NCBI GenBank assembly: GCA_031002005.1
Contig: CM061919.1
Location: 220,036,739 to 220,100,738 of the forward strand
Length of the DNA: 64,000 nt
Direction of reading: 5' to 3'
Origin: Vandiemenella viatica
Lineage: Eukaryota > Arthropoda > Insecta > Orthoptera > Morabidae
The notes under the pieces were generated by a model, which did not search any database, had not been told where the DNA came from, and saw only the letters and a program-made list of their open reading frames with translations. Within the stretch, counting starts at the first letter, position 1; every line of letters begins with the position of its first letter. Positions 56,837 through 64,000 of the stretch are shown here, one piece after another. The translations under genes and the position numbers were made by a program.

Positions 56837-56971
56837 GTAGCGACAGGGAGTGGCACCATATCCCACTACTTCAACCTGCAGGTGATGGTGCCCAAGGCGT
56901 ATATCCTCGGCAGCGGAGATTATCACATCGGAGAAGGTAGCACCATCTCACTCGTCTGCATCATTGAGAAC
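56837..56971 (+). CDS. dpr-like: dpr-family Ig protein, exon 4: end of Ig1 and start of Ig2
   Basis: There are 45 codons, phase 0. The acceptor is GTTTCACAG|GTA and the donor AAC|GTAAGT at 56972, a strong consensus. The peptide is VATGSGTISHYFNLQVMVP (last strand of Ig1 and the inter-domain linker), then KAYILGSGDYHIGEGSTISL and VCIIEN, where the Cys is the first disulphide Cys of Ig2. The linker and the GST-I-LVCIIE strand look closest, from memory, to the dpr12/dpr1 type, but the paralogue is not resolved. The expected continuation (S/P-T-P-P-x-Y-x-x-W) was not found between 57 and 64 kb, so the remaining Ig2 exons and the C-terminal membrane anchor must lie to the right of the window. Confidence 0.95.
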
Positions 56972-57194
56972 GTAAGTGGACTTGTAATGCCACCGTCCAC
57001 CGATACTTCGTAAATATTATTATATTAAATAACTATTCGAATTCTAAGTCTTAAACATCTTAAGATGTGCAAGGTAAATAAAAAACACTGTCGTCTTAAA
57101 TGTTAATTTAAACTGAGGAAAGAATTATTAGATCTGGTAACATCCATTTTACTATTTATATCATCGACGCCAAACTGAGACGTAAGATTTGTAA

Positions 57195-57531
57195 AGCTGT
57201 GTTCCCACGATCTCTTGTAACGGAGGTAGCACCTCGTTAGCCGAAGTGTAGGGACGAGCGCGCGCCGCAGGTTAACCCTCGCAACCTCGCCGCCACCTCC
57301 CCACCATGTTGCCTAGAGTCATTTGGCACAGAGCACTTTACAGCAACAAAAGGGGTGCGCACCGCTGCTGCAACCGATGGCAACAGCACTCCACTAAGCA
57401 TGCCTATGATGTTTACAGACACAGAGTTGGTATCTGCGTCTCATCTCCGCTAGCGGAGGCGGCCCCGTTCCCATGGCGTGTTGTTGAGTATCCGTCCCGT
57501 CTTCGTTACAAGACGTCGTGGGAACGCGGCT
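57195..57531 (+). mobile_element. PIF/Harbinger-type MITE, copy 3
   Basis: Inverted ends (AGCTGTGTTCCCACGA / TCGTGGGAACGCGGCT) with the TAA duplication at 57192-57194 and 57532-57534. 337 bp. Together with TTA/TTA at the other two copies this defines a TWA target. Confidence 0.9.
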
Positions 57532-57679
57532 TAAGAGTCTTCGCCTTCAATAAACAAGTTTCAAAGAAAAGGAAAAAATATTTTTGATCTTATCAAAATT
57601 TTGAACAATATCTTTCTATGCAGTCATCTACGTAGTTGTTAAGTGACCACATGATTTACATGAAAAAGTGTGGCAAAAG

Positions 57680-57826
57680 TTGTTTTTGGTGGTAAGGGAG
57701 ACAGGGAATGGAATAAATTTGGAAGTTAAATGCCGAAAGAATTTAAAATTTAAATTCGTAGAAGGTGTGTAGGGAAATTGCCACGAGGCGTGTAATCCAT
57801 CGCAATTAAATTAAATAATCTCACAA
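57680..57826 (+). mobile_element. LINE relic A, fourth 3' end
   Basis: GGTAAGGGAGACAGGGAATG, TAAATTTGGAAGTTAAATGC, AGGGAAATTGCCACGAGGCG, CATCGCAATTAAATTAAATA. Only about 150 bases remain. Confidence 0.82.
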
Positions 57827-58098
57827 TATTTCGTCAAAATCAAATCATGGAAAGCAGTGTTAATCATTTCGCTCAGTGGTTTATATTTGTTTTCCCCTTT
57901 GGCTTAATTGGTGACGGCACCGTGATGGTGTCCGGCGCTGACACGGGGTTAGATGTTTCGAGTCCTGGTGGTGGAAGAAATGTTCATTACGTGGATTTGG
58001 CTGGAAGGGTAAGAGACGTGGTGGTGAACGATTCCTAATCACCAGATTGAATGCAAAAATTCTGGGTGCGTATGAAGTGAGAATATACGGACTGTTGA

Positions 58099-58507
58099 CA
58101 GGGGCGTAGCTACTATGGGGCTAGGCGGTGCAGTGCACCGGGGCCCTCACGCTCAGGGGGCCCCCAAGCATACCTCAAGGGGCCCCTAAGCGCACCTCTA
58201 GGGGCCCTCAAGCGCAGTTTAGAGGGCCCACGAGCCTTCACGCCAAACTGGCGACCTTTTTTTTTTTTTTTTTTAGCTCTACCGTCGTCTAAGGGGCCCC
58301 TGAGAACACAGTAGCCCCTCACTAAGGGCCCTCAGGGGGGGCCCCAACCACTGCTCAGGGGCCCCTAAAGAACAATTCAAGGGCCCCCATCCTCAGTTCA
58401 AGGGGCCCCTACCAGCACACAAAGCAAGAAAAAGGTCGCCCGTTTGGCCTGAGGGCCCAAAATAATTTTTTTGCACCGGGGCCCTTGTTGACCTAGCTAC
58501 GCCACTG
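58099..58507. mobile_element. hAT MITE 'CAGGGGCGTAGC', copy 3
   Basis: Perfect 8-bp duplication ACTGTTGA at 58091-58098 and 58508-58515. 409 bp, nearly the same length and layout as copy 2. Confidence 0.95.
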
Positions 58508-58515
58508 ACTGTTGA

Positions 58516-59185
58516 TGATGATTCGTCCGTTGGATAGGGATGTTAAACTCGGCAGCCCACGCGGTGTCTCTTGAAAGAGTAGTCCTGAATGGTCCGGCAC
58601 TCTTCATTTCTTATTTCATACAACACAAACAAAATTCTATACTGAACATAGACACTATCATAATCATCCAAAAATAAAATCACACATACTGGGATAGACA
58701 AACTACCCCAGGTCATCTTCCACAAGAGTGTTCCCATGGAGAGTTAAACATCCTCCTCGAGCATCATAAAAAGAAAAAAGGTCATTTTTTACGTATGACT
58801 AAAAATTTATACTAATCATATGTCCTTACTATTTTCAAGGATGCATGTCAACGTTTATTTTAAAAAAAGTTAATTATTCAGATCTAGAATGAAACCCACC
58901 TAGTACCAGCGTATTACATCCAAACTAGAATTTACTTTCTGCCATCTTCTTTCTCTATCCTGTTATTGCAGGGTCGGCTTTTTCAGGATGCGACGTGTTG
59001 GGATTTGGCCAGCTTGTCGCTGAGCCTAATGTTGTTTTGCCAGCCGTCCGCAAAACGTGTAACTTTGTTCTGTGTGCGCTAAGTGTAGGCCTATGTAATG
59101 ACTGTACAGTCCCGGCATTTGCCTTGTTGATTGCTTTATAAAAAACATCAATCAACACGGCCGGCATGCCAGAACTTGAACTTTT
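58516..59185. other. unassigned
   Basis: Intron beyond exon 4. No Ig2 exon or element recognised. Confidence 0.45.
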
Positions 59186-59189
59186 TTTT

Positions 59190-59372
59190 AGGATAGGGGA
59201 CAAGGAACTGGAAGGAATTCGGCAATGGCCTTTTGAATGAAGCATCCCGAAATTCTCCTAGAGTGATTTTGGGGAGCCATAGAAAACCCAAATCCGGATG
59301 CCCGGAAGGGGATTGGAGCCCGCATCCTCCGGAATGCGAGACCAGACCGTTAACTGCACATCCACCACGCTC
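59190..59372 (-). mobile_element. tRNA-derived SINE, family 1
   Basis: Complement of the family: AGGAATTCGGCAATGGCCTT, TCCTAGAGTGATTTTGGGGA, CCGGATGCCCGGAAGGGGAT, GAATGCGAGACCAGACCGTT, CCACCACGCTCGG. The B box is mutated. Confidence 0.9.
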
Positions 59373-60070
59373 GGTGTCTCGAACCTGTCCCGCAGTACCT
59401 GCTCTATCCAATGTACAGCTCCTTATTGCTCTGAGCCACAGTGGCGATTTTCCGATATCCGTAACATTTTTATTTCATAGTCTATGTATCAAAGCTTGCA
59501 AGAAACCATGCTGTACCAGATAACATTTGCATTTTATTATACCTTTAGGTTAATGAATATTGCAGTATATTGTGCATGACCTTCGTTCTCAGGTATTCCA
59601 AACAGGTAATAAGCATATTAAGAGGACAATGTAAACAGTTGACGATCCTCTTGTCTCATGTCCAAATAAGGAATACAAGAGCGATTAGTTACATGTTCAC
59701 AAAGCGTCATTGTGTTCGCAGGGGAAACATTGTAAGCCGTTATGAAGTGTGGTAGCAGCCTTCGCAGCAGGATCCGACTTATCTAGTCTTAACTCAATCT
59801 TATGTTTCAAATTAACCTGTTATGTATTTGAAAACTGTACTCTGATTGCAGTCTAGCCAGTTGTGCAGGACAGTCTAGGCACGCACCTTTTTCTTCCTAG
59901 GCCGCATTAGAACTACTACTATAACATGAAGGGCCGCAATAACCTACAGTACAAAAAAAAAACTATATTTGAAGTAAGCATTTATTTTAACATTGACGGA
60001 GTCGTTACTAATTTTTGACAATTTTCGATAAATCTGGGTTGTAATTGATAGGCTTCGGTCAAATGGAAAC
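59373..60070. other. unassigned
   Basis: Nothing recognised; mixed composition without inverted repeats. Confidence 0.4.
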
Positions 60071-60475
60071 ATGTTGAGTAGTCTTGTGTAGTTCGCGAAT
60101 GAACTAGTTCGGAAGAGCGCTCCCACGAGCGAACTACGCGAACTAGTTCCCAGATCTCTCGCTCCTTAGTTCGTTCGATCCTTTCCCGAAGACCAACTTT
60201 TGTTTTAGTTTATTATCTAAAAGGTAACACAGTTCGCTGTGGAAACATTTCGATGGAGAGGCAGATATAAAAAAAAAAAAAATGTAACTGTTAAACATTA
60301 ATAATTATTGCAGAAGTCAAAAACGGAAATTTAACATGGAATGTGAAAACAAAACACACTTTGATCCCACTAACACTTAAAAGACAACTATCAGTAACCA
60401 CAACTATTATAACAAATAAGAGAGCGCGTGAAGTAGCGCTAGCAAAGCGAGCGAACGAGCTGTCTTTCTGTTCAA

Positions 60476-60583
60476 TTTAGTTCGCGAACGGTACCGCTCA
60501 GTTTAGTTCGCGACCTAGTTCGCGAACTAAACACAGCGCTACCGCTCACGAACTAAACTGAGCGGTACCGTTCGCGAACTAAA
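60476..60583. repeat. perfect 35-bp inverted repeat made of smaller palindromes
   Basis: The arms are at 60476-60510 and 60549-60583, exactly complementary, with a 38-base spacer. Each arm contains the palindromes GTTCGCGAAC and CGGTACCG, and the spacer contains the 14-base palindrome TAGTTCGCGAACTA (60516-60529). Likely clustered binding sites for the element's transposase; this is inference. Confidence 0.9.
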
Positions 60584-60622
60584 CTGAGCATTCCCGGTCG
60601 CGAACTATCACCATTCGCCGCT

Positions 60623-61500
60623 AGGATTACCAACATTTTTTCGGTTAATGGTAGAATGTTTTTTTAGAATAACCTATAAAAATATAGTACACTTCAAAAA
60701 TATAATATTTTACGAAGGGTAGAAATGAACAAAGGATATGTTTTTTTACTATTTTATGTTTTTAAGCTATATTTTTTTTGCACTTCTTGCATTTTTAACA
60801 ATTTTCTGTCTACAGTAAAATTGTAATATGCTTTATCGCTTTCAGTTGTTAAATTAATGTCGATCAAAAGCTCATTTCTACTAATGAAATACTTCTCTCT
60901 TACTTTTATCTAGATTTCGTGTAATATTGTTATTTCAGAGTAAAGTTCGTTCACTTTGATACTAATTTTTTCTCATAAATTTAGAACCTCTAACATTGTC
61001 TCACAGCCATCAATGAAACCTCGTGTTTTAAATTTAATTTTTGGATTTTCTATAGCCAATTGCTTTCATTAAAATCTAACTATTTACTAAGATACTCCAG
61101 ACTTTTAGCAACGAATACTAGAGCATTATTTTTAATATTATCACTTTCTGTGGAGAATTTGGTTTCTAAAGGCTTTTTCTTGTTTTCTTAACCAAAGAAA
61201 CAGTATCTTTTACATTTTTCTAGCGCTGATTTAAAAGCTGACATAATATAATACTTATCTCAGTCTGTTGGTTAACAGATTTGTGAAAGTTATGTAAAGA
61301 AATAAATTGCGAAATTCAAAAAGATTTTAACTTTTGTGTCTTCATCTGTTTCATTCGTCGCCAAAATATTGTGAATATGTGTTGGATTATCTTCCCCTAC
61401 ACTAATAAAGAGATAGCTCAACAATGACTTCCAATTTACTGGAAATTTACGCACTTTCGTTATTGTTACCACTTTCTCATCAAGGGTCACTGTTATTTTT
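60623..61500 (-). mobile_element. nested hAT relic (long relative of 55250)
   Basis: It begins AGGATTACCAACATTTTTTC after CGCT and follows the copy at 55250 for about 300 bases (TATAAAAATATAGTACACTT, TTTTTGCACTTCTTG). The minus strand around 61240-61050 reads MSAFKSALEKCKRYCFFG, a stop, then LVFVAKSLEYLSK, a stop, LDFNESNWL, resembling the middle of a hAT transposase. The right end was not found. Confidence 0.6.
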
Positions 61501-62223
61501 ATATGTCTAATTGTTAGGTATCACATTGGAAGTATTACTGTTACTTTTCTTAATAATATAGGTAATATTGTTTCTGTCATATAGTACTTAACTTGTAGCC
61601 AATAGTAGAATTATATTTTGTTCATGATTTCCAAAACTTATATTTAAATAAAAAAGCCGATTACTTATAAACGGGTATTTTAATTCATCAAAATAAACGC
61701 ATTTATAATATTTTATAAGTAATGTTGTGTTGTTGTTGGGGTTTAAGTGTGCGTCGACGGCGGGTTCATTAGCGCCTTTTATAAGTAATGTTTCTTCCAT
61801 GAACTAATAAATCAATCCATTTAAAAAATTAATATTCTACGAATGCATGTAAAGTAAATAGTAAAAACAGCACAGTTATTCAGTTTACCCATTTGTGCAA
61901 AGTACAATGAGCTCTTTGGTTTATCGGCGGCAACTGATGATGCTAATGTCATTTGAAAGGGCTATTATTAAGCAATAACTTTTGTTAAGAAGGCCATATT
62001 AAATTCCATTTAGAAACGACAAAAAAAGATTATGTCCTAATAAAACTGACAAAACAAACAAAATAGCGCGTGCAGTAGCAGTAGCAAGGCCAGCGAACGA
62101 TATGTTTCTCTGAATTCGAGACGCGAACTAACGAACTAAAAGAGCGAACTAGTTCGCGAGGGAGCTGCGAACTAAACTGAGCGCTCTCCTTGGCGAACTA
62201 TAATGCGCAAGTCTAATGTTGAG

Positions 62224-62915
62224 TAACAATGGCCTAGACTCTTTGTCCACAGCCACTTTTCATCTTCGATACGAACCGGTATTCTCAATATTTTAGGTAG
62301 ACTCACTAGCTCAATTGGATCTAACAGGGATATGACAGTTCTATGACCATTTCGACAGGCATTGGTTTCCCATTTATATGGGAGAGGAGACATTATCCTT
62401 TCTCCTTCTAGTCTGGGAGAAAATGCACAACCATAGTATTTAAATGGAAACAACCGTTGGACGCTCTATTATCAGTCAAGCTGGTACAACTAGACATGAA
62501 TTCGTACATTACTGTGAAGTAATCATTTACTCTTGTTAATAATTTACGCCATAGATAATGATTTGATGCTGTTACAGCGATAAACGAGATTCCGTGGTTC
62601 GTAGGCCTAAATGGAATATTTGTGTGCAGCAATTAGAATGATTCGTAAGAGTATTATATCTCATACTGGCTGTTTTGGAAACGCGCACGATTTGTAAGTT
62701 TTTAGTTCATGTAACTGTAAACAAGCCAATAGTGCTTTTTCAACTGATACTTAAACTCTAAATATCGATACAGTATTATTTATTTGATCGCTACTATGTT
62801 GGCTAGTTTTGAAGACTGATTGCTTTCTGTAGCTTCACTTCAATTTGAAGGTAAAGCATTTTGGGGTTGCCATTGGGTATTTAAACTATTAATGGAGTAC
62901 CTACATTTCCAAGCT
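62224..62915. other. unassigned
   Basis: Two overlapping minus-strand open frames (62172-62453 and 62408-62632) show no domain. No exon or element recognised. Confidence 0.4.
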
Positions 62916-62927
62916 TCCCTGAAGGTT

Positions 62928-63039
62928 ACCAGAGCCGAATTAAAACAGCGCGGAGCCCGTAGCAAATGTCAAGGGGCCGTTGGTTTTCAACGCCAGGGGC
63001 GGGGGAATCCTAACTTTTACTACGTCGCTAAACCGGTAC
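62928..63039. mobile_element. 8-bp-TSD MITE with GGATTA ends, copy 3 (inverted, short)
   Basis: Perfect duplication TGAAGGTT at 62920-62927 and 63040-63047. It contains GAGCCCGTAGCAAATGTCAA and GGGGCCGTTGGTTTTCAACG, the complement of the body in the 40716 copy. 112 bp. Confidence 0.85.
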
Positions 63040-63047
63040 TGAAGGTT

Positions 63048-63535
63048 TCAATTAGTACCCTTTCTGTAGTCGCGTTCCCTTTGTCTCCATTACTATAACC
63101 AATGGCACCTTATCGCCCAGGGTTTGGATTCCACGTTAAACTGTAGGTCCCCCATACCCGGTAGTATTACGGAGTAAGGCTAGATGGCTGCGATAGGGGT
63201 AGATTGCGCAGCCAATAAGAAACCCTGTCAGCACGATTTACTTTACCTTATATTTATGCCGCATTTTGCATTTGTATGTGCCGATGATAAGTAAGAATTC
63301 TTAACAGATCTCGTATTACACAGTCCAGTTAATTAACTTTTCTGATTTTCTATCCCATGTTTTTGGACAGAATGTAATAGGATATTGCTATCGCTATGTG
63401 ACTAGTTATAAAATATGATTTTAGTATGAGTGGAAGAAATTTATCATGCAATTGTTTGTATGTATGAGATGTTCATTTTTAATGCCACACCTCAGATTTC
63501 ACAGCCTCGGTGCAGCATAACTTCTGTTAACTAGG
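63048..63535. other. unassigned
   Basis: No further Ig2 exon or element recognised here. Confidence 0.4.
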
Positions 63536-63543
63536 CTAAGACA

Positions 63544-63807
63544 CATGGGCACTGGGAAGGGGGAGGGGGGGGGAATAAAGAAAATGCACAGAAAAAGATT
63601 AAGAACAAAAAAAATTTTATTATTAAATTCACTGTTTGAGTAATAACTTAAAGGTGCCTAGGTTGTTGTCCAAATTTATATTCAACAATCAATAAATTCA
63701 GTATCCTTAGTTAATAAGTAATAAGTGTTATTTATAATTCATAATACAGTATATAAAAAAAAAGATACAGATGCACCTCCCTTAAAGTAATCCTGCTGGC
63801 GCCCATG
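63544..63807. mobile_element. 8-bp-TSD MITE 'CATGGGC', copy 2 (intact)
   Basis: Perfect 8-bp duplication CTAAGACA at 63536-63543 and 63808-63815. Ends CATGGGCACTGG and CTGGCGCCCATG. 264 bp, G-run near the left end. It gives the uninterrupted form of the element at 38410. Confidence 0.95.
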
Positions 63808-64000
63808 CTAAGACAAATTTTTTTTAAAAAATTAGTCAGAATCCGAGCTCTGCAAACGCAGTTTCAGTGGCCTAGATGGAGGCTCAAAGAACAGTTACAG
63901 TGCTCCACCTGTCAATTTTAACAGCGTAGTGGTAATTGGCTATCCAGGCATACTTCTGTCAAAAGTTTCATGAAATCTATCTAGTGGAAAGTAGGGTAAT

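Larger units (their letters stand above)
60079..62215. mobile_element. hAT-like element with palindrome-rich ends
   Basis: 8-bp duplication ATGTTGAG at 60071-60078 and 62216-62223. Ends TAGTCTTGTGTAGTTCGC and the complement of TAGACTTGCGCATTATAGTT. At least fifteen copies of TAGTTCGC or its complement GCGAACTA crowd the first 170 bases, the segment 60470-60610 and the last 130 bases. The segments 60400-60614 and 62040-62210 are homologous direct repeats (GCGCGTG.AGTAGC, GCGAACGA, GCGAACTAAACTGAGC). A second hAT lies inside from 60623. The structure is either one element with an internal duplication or two copies fused around the nested hAT. Confidence 0.78.

Noticed and set aside
60476..60583. 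CRISPR-like or regulatory repeat array
   Set aside because: Units are nested palindromes with no regular spacers and they sit inside a transposon with 8-bp target duplications, so a CRISPR or host operator array is not supported.
57000..64000. Search for the next Ig2 exon of the dpr gene
   Set aside because: No acceptor-bounded open segment with the expected Trp and Y-x-C motif was found.

Overview
The window looks like intronic and intergenic DNA from an insect with a large, transposon-rich nuclear genome. Spliceosomal exons are scattered over tens of kilobases, and nearly everything else that can be recognised is a transposable element. There is no operon structure, ribosome binding site, CRISPR array or bacterial gene. 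The one host gene belongs to an arthropod family (dpr). The very long introns, several tRNA-derived SINE families, mariner/Tc1/hAT/PIF elements and old LINE relics suit an orthopteran such as a locust or grasshopper, but that assignment is inference.

Host gene (plus strand, about 24.4 to 57.0 kb and continuing past the right edge). Four coding exons join in frame into the N-terminal 169 codons of a dpr (defective proboscis extension response) immunoglobulin-superfamily protein. They are 24363-24434 (signal peptide), 47571-47716 (linker and first Ig strands with the first Cys), 51226-51387 (core of Ig1 through the second Cys) and 56837-56971 (end of Ig1 and start of Ig2). The introns are about 23.1, 3.5 and 5.4 kb. 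A splice acceptor before the ATG exon predicts at least one unseen upstream 5'UTR exon. The rest of Ig2 and the C-terminal anchor must lie beyond 64000.

0 to 24 kb: no host exon recognised. It holds LINE endonuclease/RT relics (1.1-1.7, 3.7-3.9, 9.3-10.0, 10.4-11.2, 16.2-16.8, 19.5-20.5 kb), a dead Tc1-like transposon (4.0-5.2 kb), two PIF/Harbinger-type MITEs, many copies of one tRNA-derived SINE, a hAT MITE inside one of those SINEs (18.1 kb), and two fold-back sequences (18.6 and 19.1 kb).

24 to 47.5 kb (intron 1): a hAT MITE with perfect 8-bp duplications, a non-LTR retrotransposon ORF1 with zinc knuckles interrupted by a second-family SINE, a LINE RT carrying the FADD motif, a two-copy 0.6 kb repeat, a decayed hAT with a C-terminal dimerisation-domain remnant, and a 1.3 kb solo LTR inserted inside an 8-bp-TSD MITE.

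47.5 to 57 kb (introns 2 and 3): two different mariner elements flank exon 3, each with transposase open except for one or two stop codons. Intron 3 also holds a PIF/Harbinger-like element with a MADF-domain fragment and a nested hAT MITE, and a short hAT.

57 to 64 kb: more PIF and hAT MITEs, and a 2.1 kb hAT-like element (60079-62215) whose ends are packed with GTTCGCGAAC-type palindromes, including a perfect 35-bp inverted repeat. This is the most unusual structure in the window, and it is more likely transposase-binding architecture than a new host system. I see no convincing novel multi-gene system.
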